DNA of 64,000 bases from Dendrolimus kikuchii (GCA_019925095.2 CM034397.1:6467763-6531762); one strand, 5' to 3'; counted from the stretch's first letter, positions 10,060 to 22,947 are shown. Numbers and translations: made by a program. The notes: generated by a model from the sequence alone, not told the origin.

Positions 10060-11635
10060 TTTATTTTACTTTCAACAGTTCTACGACGGATCAATTAGTC
10101 ATGTCCTAATGCGATACCAACTCCATTTGTTATATATAGAACTCGACTTCGTTTATAAATAGGTTTTAACCAATTGAACTTTATATATATATTAAAAATA
10201 CTATATCGTGTAATAAATATACCCACATTTCAATTAACATATATTGGATAATATTAAATAAGCGATTTTATAATCACTTACAATAATTCCGGTATAAGTT
10301 TTTATTTTAAAGTAGAACATTTTTTATTTTCAAATCGCCTATTTTCGATTTATTTACATATAGTGTCGATGTCGATGGTTTAATAGTCTGGGCGTACATG
10401 ACTCACAGAACACCGTTATTACGCCACCCACAATAATAAAGTACAACAATTATGTCATTTATTTCATATGGGCCTTACTGTCAAGAAATAGGAAACTTGA
10501 TAGAGGTGCAAACGTCGAAAGTAAAATAAATGCTTGGAAACACTATAGTTATTTATAAATAAAATAATCTACGTTATATAAATAGCACCACTTGTTATCA
10601 CTTCGTGTATCATAAGCCTGAATACAATCAAAAATTAATATGATAATGAGCAATCAGATAGCGAAGTAGGTACTGAAATGCAAATGCCGCCAAACGTGAG
10701 CTCGTGACCTATTTCCCGGTGTCACATTTTTAATAACATTGCCTTGACAAAAAAATAATCAAAAATAGATTAGTACTCTGAAACATGATTTGTTCAATAC
10801 ATATATAAATACAATATACACATTATATAAGTTCTAATATATTAAACGAGTAGGGCCCCTAACCATTTTGGCCGCTGAGATGTGAAATTCAGCCTGCGTA
10901 CAATATTCATTTCTATCTAGTCGTATCTTGTTTTACATTATTAATTATAATTCAAATATTTTATAATACAGGGATGCCCTAATTATTATATTGGCATCAC
11001 ATCGTACCCTGTATACACAAAATAAATTGTTTTGACTGTATAAATTGTCTATTTTATCAATGGTCCCGAATTTATGAGATAAAAGTTTTCACCAAAAGTC
11101 ACGGTAGAAAAGATTTCCTTTGTTAGACAAAAGAAAGACGTCAGTTCATCGCAACGTACGTGACACCGACGAAATGAAGTACTTTACCAAATAATACCAT
11201 ACATAGATTGGGTATAGCCTTGTATACATACATAAAAACAGAATTACAGTTATAAAGTTGTGTACCTTGGCACTTGCAGCTCAAATGTCAAATTATAAGA
11301 TTTTTCACTGTTATTGTTCTGTTCTTCTTTCATGGGATCGTGTAATATATTAACTTTATTAAATATTAACATTGTTAATAGCTTCTTTAAACACAATAAA
11401 CATGCATATGATTGGCAGATAGGTAAACCAATCCGTAATGGTTGTTGTACTCGACAAACAATAGATGAAAACTATTACTATGGATTCAACTGGAAGGAAA
11501 ATGGAATACATTTTTGTATAGGTACGTAGAGACTGATACATTTTCAATGTGGCGTGTCATCCATTTGTTTCCATGTTTCTGGTAATGAAAAGACCAGAAA
11601 AGAAAAATAACTTATTTGTACGCGTATATTCGAAA
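10060..11635. other. No gene seen
   Basis: AT-rich, with many TA-rich short runs. No coding exon or recognisable element could be supported. Confidence 0.45.
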
Positions 11636-11636
11636 C

Positions 11637-11875
11637 TAGCTGTGCCCGCGACGTCGTCCGCGTGGAATTTGTTTTCAAAATCCCCCGATTTTGAAACATT
11701 CTTCATTGGTGCTCCGCTCCTATTAGTCTTAGCGTGATGATATATAGCCTATAGCCTTCCTCGATAAATGGGCTATCTAACACTGAAAGGATTTTTCAAA
11801 TCAGACCAGTAGTTCCTGAGATTAGCGCGTTCAATCAAAAAAACAAACTCTTCAGCTTTATATATTAGTATAAGA
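11637..11875 (+). repeat. Dispersed repeat B ('ctagctgtgcccgcg' type)
   Basis: It starts with 'aactagctgtgcccgcgac' and ends in 'atattagtataagata'. It has the common internal block on translation-like 'gaccagtagttcctgagatt'. Relatives in the window are 26858-27045, 28795-29360, 37905-38450, 54345-54560 and 56440-56650. This is a very common lepidopteran non-coding repeat, perhaps a retroelement-derived short element. Confidence 0.6.
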
Positions 11876-11879
11876 TACT

Positions 11880-12947
11880 AAGCAAAAGCTAATTCACGAT
11901 GGGTTTTATCGAAGATGAACTAACCCGAGATACGTATTTTATCTGACAATGTACAAGAAAGAAGATGAAATATAATCTTTTTACAACATTAAATAGTACA
12001 GCGTTCGTAATGTATTAGAAGTTTCTGCTACAACCTATAATTATTTCAGTCGTGGTTCGATAAAAATCAATACGAAAAGCTATTCATACTTCACCAACGA
12101 CTGTAAATGTGTAGGTGCGGTTTCTTGATGTCTGAATACTGTATGTTTAATATTGTATGGTTTTTGGAGTCGTTCATAACCAATAGACGAGTGAGCTTTT
12201 GAGTGGATTCTGTGTACCTATTTATGTTGATTGTTGGTGCTTCATAAGACCACTTATACCTAAGTAATATTGTTCCCCGTCTAAAAAGATACATAAAGAA
12301 AATCTTGATTCACCTAGTTTATAAACTATGGTAAGAAATCTCAATTGTCAAGGAAAATAAAAACAGTACCTAGAATAGAATATGTTCTTAGAAAACAAAG
12401 AATAGATACAAAAACTTTTACCGCATTAAGACACAAAGAATAATAAATTAAACCGTTCTGAATATGTTATTAAAAATTCCTTTAGCACACTCTAGAACAT
12501 TTAACGGCCTATTGACACGTTGCAAAGGTTCGAATTAGTAGAAACAATCACGAAAAATCGCAGTAAAAGTGAACATTTAAAGAATGCTTTAACAAGGTCC
12601 AAATGCCAAAAAATAATAATAAAGGTTTTAGGAAAAAAAGCAGTTCACGCTTCAACTCAAAGAGGGGAATAATAATTTCCTTTGTTCTCCTCGCAAAGAA
12701 TGTAACTTGGGTCTTGGAATTTCTATCGATAAATTTTTATATAATCACAAAATATTTTCCCTTCTGGATGATATTGCTAAGTATTGGAATGTCGCTTTGA
12801 TGTCGCGAAAATATATTCGCACATAAATAAAAATAAATATATTATTGTTTAATGTTATAGAAGTTTATATAAAACTAAAGGGGATAGTATAAAAACTGGC
12901 CCTATGTTAAAATACTTACGTGCCAACTTTCGTGTTAATATGTCACA
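11880..12947. other. No gene seen
   Basis: AT-rich intergenic sequence. Short ORFs have no domain-like features. Confidence 0.45.
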
Positions 12948-12951
12948 CTAT

Positions 12952-13440
12952 TGTTACAACTTAGGCCCCGACAAACGTACAAATCTGTAAAAGCACATTT
13001 TATTACCTGTCGGCATTTGAACTGATTGTAATCCTTTTATGATTGTCTTCTTTTGTTCACTTATTTATTGGCATACGTTTCTAAGTTATTGTGGAGAATT
13101 AGTATCATTAGCCAGGTGTTGCGGATTACAAGCTAATTCTAGGAAACTGTGTCGATCTTGTCGGGCGGGCACATTTTGCATTTGTGAAGTATAAAACGAC
13201 GGCCTGATGGAGAGAGGAGTCAGTTGAGAGACGACTACGATACGGGCGTGACATGTGTACATTCGGGGATCTAATAGTGACGGACCTTGCGCATTTTATT
13301 GAATTACGACCTTCTGCATTACGTTTGGATTTGTTGTGTTCGGTTATATTTGTACCTGTGTTATACGTGTTTGTATAGTTCTAAAAAAGTCTATAATAAT
13401 TCCAACGGCATTTTAATTCTAGTCCCGCTAACTCGTAATA
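12952..13440 (+). mobile_element. Solo LTR (family L), copy 1
   Basis: 489 bp bounded by TGTTAC at the left and GTAATA at the right (GTAACA in the other copies), with a perfect 4-bp duplication CTAT (12948-12951 and 13441-13444). Homologous copies in the opposite orientation are at 39960-40365 and 52477-52950. A TATA-like 'gtataaaacgacg' lies at about 13190 and an equivalent site is present in each copy. No internal retroelement region remains, so this looks like an LTR-LTR recombination product. The 78-codon ORF inside it is incidental. Confidence 0.8.
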
Positions 13441-13444
13441 CTAT

Positions 13445-14220
13445 GTTATATAATAATATCCATGTTCATACATATCGGCGAATGCATTTCCTTAATTTTC
13501 TGGCTTCTAACTATATAGCCTAATATACCAATCTTCATAATTTCAAACTATCAGTAGACAAGAAAGCATATTTTCTTTAGTGAAACTGGGACGTCATATT
13601 TAATTAAATTCAAAGAATGTTTTAAACGGAGGGCAACTCGGTTTCTCGTGCTTGAACATAACTTAATAACACTAATTTGAAGAGCAAATTGGAAGTCGTA
13701 ATAATTTGATGAATTCTGCTCAGAGAACATTTCGAGTTTCCCCAAGTTGAAGCACTAGAAAATAAGATTAAATACTAAGCATATTATTACCGTTCTCTCA
13801 TGAAATGATTATGCCAGTTTCGCTAAAAGTTAAAAAAAATATTTTGTAAACTTTCATTTTATGTAGATCAAATCCAGACGGCGCAAAAAGGTCCTTTTAG
13901 TTTGTTCCTATTCATTTGAGATTTAATAACCCAAATACCTAAAGTCTGATTTACATTCGCATTAGTTAAATAATTGGTTAACGTGTCAGTTAAGTTCTTA
14001 TTCGGAGAGTCATTTTCCTGAAAGTAATAATTTTCAATGTAGATATCTATCTAAACGATAAGGGTTTATTTACAACCAACTACAATATGTCAGCAATAAA
14101 TGAAATTTTTAACATAGCTTTGCTTTTATCACACAACAGAGAGTTTGTGTATGTAGGTACTAGTTGCATTGTTGAAAGCTTTAGCTTTTGTGCAGTAAGA
14201 GTAACTATTTTAAAATCATA
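13445..14220. other. No gene seen
   Basis: AT-rich; nothing recognised. Confidence 0.45.
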
Positions 14221-14224
14221 AATT

Positions 14225-14400
14225 CAAATTGTTATTTAAAATAAGTTCCACTGTAGATTTTTTTTAGCGGTCATACATATATAATAAGTTGAAATTTAAA
14301 TCTACTTCCTATTCTATGTACACTGCTTCGCAACGTGTTATTGCTGTTTAAGGAGAAGAAGCGGCAAGAAACTCCCCATTAACACTATATTAATGAGACA
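14225..14400 (+). repeat. Repeat C, Penelope-arm-like module
   Basis: It shares 'aaaataagttccactg', 'cttcgcaacgtgtt' and 'gagaagaagcggcaagaaa' with 19750-19960. The last two motifs also occur in the inner part of the Penelope-like inverted arms (55165-55220). It may be a diverged terminal module of that family. Non-coding. Confidence 0.55.
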
Positions 14401-14404
14401 TACG

Positions 14405-15588
14405 TTATGCTTGTCTATGTACGAACCAAGTTGACGAATACTTAATTTTCCTGTTGTATTATAAAATCATGGCGATGGGAATCCATCTAAATTGCGTCAC
14501 TCGCTTAAAAATACCACACAGTCATGGTAGAACAATATATATTATATACAAAAATTACAACTGCGAAACAGGATATTATAAATCAAATAGATGGCTTGTT
14601 TACACTCGGAAAATTTTTCGTGAATGTGAAAAACTTACGTCGTTGCTCATGGCCCAGACGTAAGATAACATAGAAGAATATTGTTATTTATGAGTCATTG
14701 TTAACAATACGAGTTTCATTCAAAACGATTTAAGCTGATTTGCAGAAATCACCAATGCACCAGTGCAACTGGCCAGTATAAGAGTAAACATACCAGCAAT
14801 AGCAAATTGAAAAATATAAATACGACAGATGAAATTTCCTTACTTGGAGACTCGGAGAAATAACTTCAGATTTATCTGATATCGGGCTTAGTGCTGTTTA
14901 GTGCTGTTGGTACAAAATCGACCGGTCTTGTGCCATGACGTGTCCATCGCATGACATTGGTGCGTGACGTCACGCCACACCCACCACGGTTTTTAGAATC
15001 AAAGAACAGCACGTCACTATTATTTAGAACTACAGTTTTATAGTACTATGCTCTTATTTAAAAGTAAATAAGGTTTATATTTAAATGCCAATGTCATTTT
15101 ATATGGACGTCAAAATCAAGTGATCTTGCAAGGTACAAAATATTAATTGACATTATTCATTAATTTTAAACAACAACTTATTTGAATAGTAAAAGTATTT
15201 TAAAGTGTAGTGCCATTGGTTCTGTTAATCGGATCAGTTATTTATTTATGGTGTAATATGTTATACCCGGCTTTAAATGTTTTGTTTAAGTGCCGCTTTT
15301 GAGGAAAAATCACAGGAGTCCAAAAATACATCGGCACACTTGGGTGTATGGTGTAAGTCACATCCTTTTTGAAAACACCTTCGGGAATAAGTTAGATAGG
15401 GGAAGCTTTGAGATCTCGAGCGCTATACTCTATACCTAAATTATTTATACACATAATTATGTCATCACTTATCATAATGGTTCAGCACCCGGAAGTATCC
15501 GCTTATGAGCGGAGTCCCCTTTCTTACTTTTTCTTCTCTACTTGGTAAGTACATCTCCTTGAGCGTTCCTCAATCAATCAAGATCAAG
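14405..15588. other. No gene seen
   Basis: AT-rich. A small duplication ('tagtgctgt' twice) is present near 14890-14910. Nothing else recognised. Confidence 0.45.
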
Positions 15589-15589
15589 G

Positions 15590-15795
15590 CAGTATTTTTT
15601 ATCGATGGCCCACATACCCCTTAATTCCATTTTCCCTATCCCATTCCCTATTTCACCCTACTATGTCCCAAGCCATCCTAAAGGCTGGCAACACGTTGGC
15701 ATCGCCCCTGATGTTGCAAATCTCTATAAGCGATGGTAATCATTCTCCTGGAGAGGGGCCGTCAGCTCATTTGCCAACTTCACAGTAAAAAAGAC
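15590..15795 (+). repeat. LINE 3' tail, Jockey/CR1-type (partial)
   Basis: The block 'aaaggctggcaacacgttgg', then 'gatgttgcaaatctctataa', then a diverged 'ggccgtcagctcatttgcc' segment ending in an A-rich run. This is the same tail type as 2085-2405 and 46430-46541. Confidence 0.6.
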
Positions 15796-15799
15796 TTAC

Positions 15800-17090
15800 A
15801 GAAATGCCTATTACTTAATTAGCTTTGTAATAAAAAAATAGATTTACAGCCGACTGAAACATTATTTAAGGCTGCAATTGACGCAAAAGGTCAAAAGTGG
15901 GGTACAAACGACACAACTTTTCGTTAGCGTTTACTGATCAATAATTAACCAAAAAAAATATCATAAATCTTCAAGGTATGAAACGTAACATGGTTTTTCC
16001 GTAATTTTTCTGAAGTTATTTTAAGTTAAGACAACAAATCACCCCAAATTATTGACATGAAATCATTTCAGTACTTTAATTTTTATCAAAACATGATTTA
16101 AAAAAATCTAGATCTTTATAAAAGAGAGATAAATTTGGTTTTATTATTTTTTTTTAATACTACTTATTTTATTCACAATAAAATAGTAATGCATCTTTAA
16201 AATGAACGCGTCTATGGAATCCTTGCTCTCGCTCGAAAAATTAGTACCGAAAAATCCTCAAGGGCGTTGGCGTTGCTATATGCAAGCCATAATGGCGAAC
16301 CACAGCATACTGAATCATTATTGTAATTAAAACTTAGTTTTAAATAAAAACGTCTAACTCGCGATGTATTTTCTTATTACAATTTGTATTTTTAATTTTG
16401 CAATTTTATCGCATTTTGAAACAAAAGCCGGTGTCCGATCGGGTTATGAGTTGTTATTTTATCCAATACATGTGGAAAGCCGCCGCGCATAAGAAATAGT
16501 AATACAGTAATAATATATGCACGAATAAAAAAACCTAAGCGCCAGGAATATCATGGCGCTTTCGACTTTTTTTTTTAATAATAATAATAATTCTTTATTA
16601 AAGTTTCTGGCTTACAATTAGACCTTTTGGTTGTTCCACTAGTTTCTTAAGGGTAGGCTATGGAGAATCGAGTTGTATGAAGTCCACGCCACTGGTAGGT
16701 ACCTACTGCAATGTATGTGTTTTGCTAGCAGGTTAATAAAAACATTTTTTTCGTCCCCTGTCTGACTATCGAATTCTGTTGTATTTTAATAAGGCTTCTT
16801 TGCAGCTAATTAATATTTTTACTACGACCAAAATAAATTATAGTTTGTATACATGCATATTTGATTTATGTAATCAAAAGTTAAGTCTCCAGGGATGTCG
16901 ATGTAGGCTTATTGATTTATGTTGAAAGTTCGGTGTTCACTGAACCGATTAAAATACAAATTTGATATGAATTTGTACCGCCGATTTGGTTCTAATTGAG
17001 AAGGTATTTCGCTAGTACCTATATAATCCATACTTTAGCCACCCTAGCTTGGATAATTATATATTTTAACATACTATGTATTGTTTGATA
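15800..17090. other. No gene seen; short AAT run
   Basis: AT-rich. It contains a short (AAT)n-like run at 16576-16592. A slightly GC-richer patch at 16200-16315 has no supported exon. Confidence 0.45.
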
Positions 17091-17094
17091 AGTT

Positions 17095-17402
17095 ATTTTT
17101 TTTTATTACATGAGTTCAGCAGACAGGCAGACGGCCCACTTGATGGAAAGCGGTTACCATCGCCTATGGACATTTGCAAGTTCACCAAAAGCTACAAATG
17201 CGCTGCTGCTCTCTTAAGGAAGACTGGAACCTGGTCACCAGTGCCGGAACACAACTCTAGATTGTTATGGCGGCATACTCTAGACCAGGGGTGGTAGCCA
17301 TCCAGTCGGGCAAATACCCTACCACCTGGCTGTGGGTTCTTTTGTCGCCTCTTACGACAGGCCGCAAGAAATTGTATTCTTTCTCCGTTCCTGCACGGGA
17401 TA
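17095..17402 (-). mobile_element. SINE-like element S1, copy 3
   Basis: Full-length S1 copy in - orientation, with the same boundaries as at 2641-2960: 'gttcctgcacgggataaa' at the right, and at the left a T-rich run before 'gagttcagcagacaggcaga'. The LINE-like tail lies on the left. Confidence 0.7.
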
Positions 17403-17451
17403 AACTGGTTCCTTTTGAGGAGATTATATTAAATTACAGGTAATACTGCAA

Positions 17452-17735
17452 GTCGTGGTAGCGTAATGGCTAGCGTACGCGTCCCAGATGCAAAAAGGGC
17501 GCGGATTCGATCGTGGCTGGAACGCATGCACCGCTTAGCCTGTTTTTTTGACCTATAGTACATATTGTTACAATTACCACGTGCTAATAACGGTGAAGGA
17601 AAACATCGTGATGCAACCTGCACATCGAGATAACCGATGTGTCAAACTTGCCAAGCCGCCTTGGACAAGCGTGGCGGGTATGCTGTCCGTTCCCCTATAG
17701 TGGGAGGTCCGAGCCCAGCAGTGGTACTGTTATAT
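17452..17735 (+). mobile_element. tRNA-derived SINE (family 1), full length
   Basis: The head has an A-box-like 'tggtagcgtaatgg' and a B-box-like 'ggattcgatcgtgg', spaced as in a tRNA. A body follows with 'aacatcgtgatgcaacctgc' and 'ttggacaagcgtggcgggta', and the end is 'ccgagcccagcagtgg'. The nearly complete reverse copy at 60825-61110 confirms both ends. This is a Pol III SINE and not a functional tRNA gene, because the head does not fold into a standard cloverleaf. Confidence 0.8.
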
Positions 17736-18044
17736 TCTTATTTGAAATATTTCTAGACAATGTTTGAATTAAAATATGCAGTAATAATTAACACGCAGCT
17801 ACGCTCGGAGAGAACTCGGATCTGTATCATGCGGTATCTTATTTTCCGGGATCAAAAATATTCAATATTCATTGCCATTAGTATATATAGTAAATATCAT
17901 AAAAATAGCCAAAACCCGTGGAATCAACAAACAACCAAAATATGACATATGTTTAGATAAATTAATACGTATTATCAGCTCAAAAATTAATTGCGCTCTG
18001 AGTTAGTAAGAAATGACTTTGTAATAGATTTTATAGTACCTGTT

Positions 18045-18545
18045 GCCAGCGGCTTCGCTCGCGTAGATTATAAATAGTCATAGATTGAGTAGTAAAAAAT
18101 AGTTTTATTTTTATTTTTAAGTTAAAACATAGCTCCTATTGCACCCCTTAAGGATTGATTTTCAGAAAACACCGTTACATATGTAAATTTATTTTTAACC
18201 AGAAACAGGTATTTACGTAAGGCTTTATGCTTCTTAGTTTAAAAATGACGAATTTTCATACAAACTCTCATCCCCCTTTACACACCCTTTAAGGTTGAAT
18301 AACCAAAAATCCCGATACACGTGTACCTTTATTCGTAACCAGGAAAAGGTATATCAAATTGTGTGCATCTGACTTTAAAAATGACGAACTTTCACCCCCT
18401 TTTTCACCTTCTTAGGGGTTGAATTTTCAGAAGCCCATTCTTAATGCATACTTACAGTATAGAAGGAACCCGCATGCAAATTATAGGACCATGAAGGTCC
18501 TAATCCCAGTAGTTTGGGCTGTGCATTGTTAATCAGTCAGTCGGT
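18045..18545 (+). repeat. Dispersed repeat B relative with internal duplication
   Basis: It begins with 'ccagcggcttcgctcgcgta' and contains two diverged units that share 'aaaaatgacgaa' and a 'cacccctt'-type block, about 130 bp apart. It ends near 'aatcagtcagtcggtcagtg'. Non-coding repeat common in Lepidoptera. Confidence 0.5.
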
Positions 18546-18549
18546 CAGT

Positions 18550-19395
18550 GAAGCCAGATAAAAACATGTGTTACGCAGTATTTTTTAGTGAATCTAGTCA
18601 AGCCATAAAGTTTGGCGCGAATTATAATCCAGACGCGAAACGCGAAGTTTATTTCTAATGTTGTTGCTTATCAAAGGCCGCTTAAATTCCATCCCTTAAC
18701 TCAATAATAATCCAATTACTAACTGAATTCTCAATGAATATACGTTTATTAAACAATTAAACGATTCACTCAATTAAAGGTAGATTGTACTGTAAGATAA
18801 GATTTGTGGTGTGACTTGTGACAGAGGATGTATGTCAGAATAGAGGAGTACGGAAGGAAAAGAGATATTGTGCCCCCAAATAATTGGAAGAAGGTGAAAG
18901 AAAGAAATAAAATTATTTTAATTTTATTTGTATCTTGAAATACAACAGCAAATAATCGGAATTTTGTATACAAGTTAAAGAGACGGGTAGATTCAGGGAT
19001 GGTATAAAAAGAGATGATTACATTCATTATTGTTACACATATAATTCGCGCTAATACAGTCGCAACTCAGTGCTTATGGCACCCACGTTCGTATGTCTTG
19101 CGTGGGGCCATGGGAAAGCCAACATGTAGAGGCCCCTTGACAAATTTAATGTAAATGTGGCGTGATACTGACCGGCGATTATCCCTATCTACACTATATA
19201 AAAATGCACCCAAGGACAAGTCCCGGTCTGTATGGCACCCACGTTTATTATTGACACCCATCATTCTAACTATATGTCATTATTCAAATTCTGGATTTAA
19301 AGGTCATGCGCCACTTTAGCTATTATTCTGGCATAATGTCCATATATATTATTACAATCACTACTAATTTGTGAAGTCAGTACTTTGCCATAAAA
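18550..19395. other. No gene seen; 15-bp direct repeat
   Basis: 'tatggcacccacgtt' occurs at 19075-19089 and again at 19231-19245, spaced 156 bp. Nothing else recognised. Confidence 0.4.
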
Positions 19396-19399
19396 TTAT

Positions 19400-19690
19400 A
19401 CATACATACATACATACATACATAACTTCACGCCAGTTCCCTCGCGGGGTAGGCACGAACAACAGAGTGCCATTTAGGCTTATTCTTACACACCTCACTT
19501 GCCTCTTTGACATTCATAACTCTTGTCATGCAAGCTCGTCTGTTCTTAAGGCTCCTGACATCACCTTCTGCTAGTACACGATCAATTTGATCATGGAAGG
19601 TGTGTCGTGGCCTTCCACGACTTCTGCATCCATCCACTTTTGCATTCTATATCTGTTTAGTCATTCTTTCATCATGCATAAAATTATACG
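19400..19690 (-). pseudogene. LINE 3' end (family T), copy 2
   Basis: On the - strand this encodes the end of the same LINE ORF as 121-560 (GCRSRGRPRHTFHDQID, then RRACMTRVMNV, to the stop). It is followed by the ATGT tail, seen on + as 'catacatacatacataca' at about 19400-19425. Here 69 codons are open without the frameshift of copy 1. It is strongly 5'-truncated, so inactive. Confidence 0.75.
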
Positions 19691-19749
19691 ACCATTTAAT
19701 TAGAGAAGTGACGTGTTTTTAATGAGCCTGTATTTGTATTATGTGTTGG

Positions 19750-19960
19750 TTAAAAATTACATTTTTTCGAATTCAAATTCAAAAGTTTTTATTCAAAATA
19801 AGTTCCACTGGAGAACACTTTTTGAAGGTCATACATGTAAGTTAAAATTTATTTTTTACTTCGTATTCTATGTACACCGCTTCGCAACGTGTTGATGCTG
19901 TAAAGGAGAAGAAGCGGCAAGAAACTCCCCAGCAACACGTCTAGCTAAATATTGTTTTTC
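19750..19960 (+). repeat. Repeat C, Penelope-arm-like module, copy 2
   Basis: Same module as 14225-14400: 'aaaataagttccactgg', 'accgcttcgcaacgtgtt' and 'gagaagaagcggcaagaaac'. It then has 'cagcaacacgtctagct', which parallels 'cagcaaacatgcctagctc' in the Penelope-like arm. Non-coding. Confidence 0.6.
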
Positions 19961-20132
19961 TTTATATTTCATATTCTATTTATATCTCAAATTCTTTTTT
20001 TTATAAGTTTTGTACAGAAGTATTTAACCGACATGAGTCAGGTTTACATTATTGTGTAAAGCCTAAGACGTTGATAACTTTTAAGATTAGACCCTACATT
20101 TCTATATCGTGACATGCTTATACATATTCATA

Positions 20133-20490
20133 CAGGGTCTGCGTGCTGCAACCCCTTGTCTGGATTGCGACCCCTTAACATGACTGGAATGAAAAAGTGT
20201 CATTATATTAACACTAGGGTTCCCTCGCAATTTCGCATGCCTAAGCTTTGGCTTTGTATCTTGCGAGTAATTGAAAAAAACAGTTTTCAATGATACAAAC
20301 TTCAGATCTTTTATGAATATAGTTAAGTGAGGCTTTGAGGTAAGTACGCGACCGAGACATGAGACGAGGGATCGCGACACCTGACATATTCGATTTGTAT
20401 GAAGAACATTTAGAACGTGAAACAGAAACGAGCGACCGCGATGGGCTACCGTTCTTGGTACAAAACAAATGCGTCGTGAGTCGCAGTCCC
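20133..20490. repeat. Possible hAT-like remnant
   Basis: The left edge 'cagggtctgcgtgctgc', followed by 'gattgcgacccctt', resembles the ends of some hAT/ZBED-type DNA transposons. A degenerate counterpart ('gtcgcagtccctt') lies near 20480. An open frame of 75 codons on the - strand (20241-20468) has no domain I can name. No target-site duplication is evident. Tentative. Confidence 0.3.
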
Positions 20491-20499
20491 TTACAATTA

Positions 20500-21160
20500 A
20501 ATATTATATAGATACTAACAGGCCCAATAGACGTTGTCCTGCCCTTAACAATAACATTTAAAACCCGATTGCAGCGCCACCTAGCAGGTCCAATTGTCAG
20601 TCTAAATCATCCCAGGAGCCATTTAAAGGCACACAAAAAAATCATCAAAATCGATCCATTCTAAGAGGAGTTCAGTGACATACACACTAACAGATGAATT
20701 TTATATATAAAGAAAGACATGGAAGATAAATTATATAAAATATGTAATACATCAACAATCATTGTTTAATAAAATAATGAAGACCCGTTTTATAAGATTT
20801 TAGCACAACATGGTAACTACAGTTTCGTATACCTACCTAAATAATATATTCTATGTATATGTTAAATAGCTATAACGACGCGCGGCGTTACTATGAGAAG
20901 CTCAAAAGCTTGTTAATTGCTAACTTTGATATTTGTATTTATGTAAATATTAATTCAATAAATAGTATACTTCTTAGTTCTTAAAACTCGTTGCTTCGTT
21001 TTTCTAGGTCAAGCAGTTATTTTTATGACCTTTGAAATTTTTTGTTACGTATTCTAAGATATAATAAATATTTCAAACGACATGTATTAAAAAACATATA
21101 TCTTCTCAATATTTTGTTTTCTGAACTACACTGGGTTCTGAGCGACTATAATCAATGTAT
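20500..21160. other. No gene seen
   Basis: AT-rich; nothing recognised. Confidence 0.4.
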
Positions 21161-21164
21161 ATAT

Positions 21165-21690
21165 ATAAAATTCTAAACATGCCGTGTCTGTACATTGAAG
21201 CTATTAAAAAAAACCAATTTGAATAGACTATATAAACGACGTGGAACACGATTCTCTGTCTTCTGTATGATTGTCTGTTTGTTCGGGATTCACGTAAAAC
21301 TACTGCACCGATTTCGATGCGATTTTCACTGATCGACAGCTAATCCTTAGACTTAAATTTTGCGCTACTTTTTATCCTGAGAATCCCGCACGAATTTTTC
21401 TGGGAATTATTTAAAATGATCAGATTGAAAAAAATTGGAATTCCAAAGCGATTATTTCACCTATCGATAGCAAATTTTATGTAATAAAATTGTGATACTC
21501 TTTATGCCGGGAATCCCGCGGAAATTTTCTCGGGAATGGTTTGAAGTTGTTCGGGTGCATAAAAATTGGCTTTTTCCGATATGGTTCTCACTAAAACGAT
21601 AGCTTATATTATTTTTTAAATGTTATGGATACTTTGTATTCCGGGAATGCCGCAGGAATTTCAAGTCAAGCGTGGATGAAGTCAAGGGCA
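21165..21690. repeat. Dispersed repeat A, best copy
   Basis: It contains 'ccgtgtctgtacattgaagc', 'tgtctgtttgttcgggattc' and 'accgatttcgatgcgatttt', then several units with 'gggaatcccgc'. These blocks recur at 49670-50050 in the same orientation and at 25310-25690 reversed. The unit 'ccgggaat(c/g)ccgc(g/a)g' is repeated about three times at 120-150 bp spacing, so the element has internal repetition. Non-coding. Confidence 0.6.
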
Positions 21691-22089
21691 TATTCCTAGT
21701 ATGTAATATAAATTTAAAAAACTCGAAAGAAATTACCATTTCTTAGGCGAATGGATTAAGAGATTTATGTAGCCTACATAACAATTAAGCCTATGACGAA
21801 CGTTCATATTCATAATAAGTGTGCAATGCTCGACAACAACAAAAAACTATGGTTTTAATTAATAAGTGGATTTATACAAAACGAGCTAATTAAGACATAA
21901 CTTTGCCAAAATCTATATTTATACAAATATGCGTTCCGCAACGTCTCGGAAGAGAGAATTTGAAGATTTTAATTTTTGAAAGTATCTCACAAAAGCGCTG
22001 TCTTTTACGGCTATGAGATGTAATTACATAGCTGTAACTTAAAACCAGATCTTTCTACCCAACACACATTAGAATTATTTTAGTCAAGT

Positions 22090-22365
22090 GAAACCTTGTA
22101 TATTATTATAATAAACTGTAGTGGCTTAGACGACAGGATCTCATTTAAATGACGTATCATGTTCAAATCCTAGCTGGTAAGCATGTACCACTTAGATACT
22201 CATTCTGAACTATTTATTGTGCATAATTATTACTTGACTATGAAGTAGGTTACTTCACTATGAGGAAATGTACACATCGAAATTACTAATGTGTAAATAC
22301 CACATCAATGGTGCTAATCCACTTTGGACAACGTTGCGGGTATCCCATGAATTACTATAAAGTAG
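22090..22365 (+). mobile_element. tRNA-derived SINE (family 1), old copy
   Basis: A B-box-like 'gttcaaatcctagc' follows a degenerate A-box region ('gtggcttagacgac'). Further on are 'gtacacatcga' and 'tttggacaacgttgcgggta', which align with the body at 17590-17680. Heavily diverged. Confidence 0.55.
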
Positions 22366-22369
22366 TAAG

Positions 22370-22940
22370 GCATGTGGTGTATAGTACGACGTATGTATAT
22401 TTAATATGTGTTATGATATGATTACTAATATAATTACAGAACTGAATGCATAAGTAGAATACGAAATACGAAATACGGAAGTTTCCATGAACTTATTTAT
22501 ATAGTCTTGCATAAAGATCATAAATTATATATCCAAACACATTCTCATAGTTTCCGGAACGATAAAAAATTACATGGCAATGCCAATTTGTTTAGCACAT
22601 AATAAATTGGTTACGAATGTTACATACAAACAAAATGTACGAGCCGACCTGTATTGTTTGTGTCAAACAAAACATGTATCGCATTATGCAAAAGTTTTTT
22701 GACACTTTCCGCGAACTTTGACAACGGGTGTAAAGTTCAAAACAAACATTTACATTAGAATAGTTGCCATACAACGGTGTCACAGGACACTGGTGACATG
22801 GAGACGGAAACAGCGACTACGGTTTCATGATTATACGATTTGCCGCAACAGCTGAGCACTTCCGTGCGAGTAGTGCAACCATGACCTAACCGAATTACCC
22901 GGTCATCGATCTAGATGAGGTATTATGGGAGCGTTTGATG
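22370..22940. other. No gene seen; intron side of the exon at 22948
   Basis: AT-rich. If the exon at 22948-23148 is real, this is the start of its intron on the - strand. No next exon is recognised between here and position 1. Confidence 0.4.
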
Positions 22941-22947
22941 GACTCAC

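Noticed and set aside
13287..13523. 78-codon open frame
   Set aside because: Lies wholly inside a solo LTR whose ends and target duplication are clear.
17452..17530. Possible tRNA gene
   Set aside because: A- and B-box-like motifs are present, but it continues into a SINE body that is repeated at 60825-61110, and no regular cloverleaf is formed.
19075..19245. 15-bp direct repeat considered as a target-site duplication of a small element
   Set aside because: No terminal structure or recognisable element lies between the two copies.
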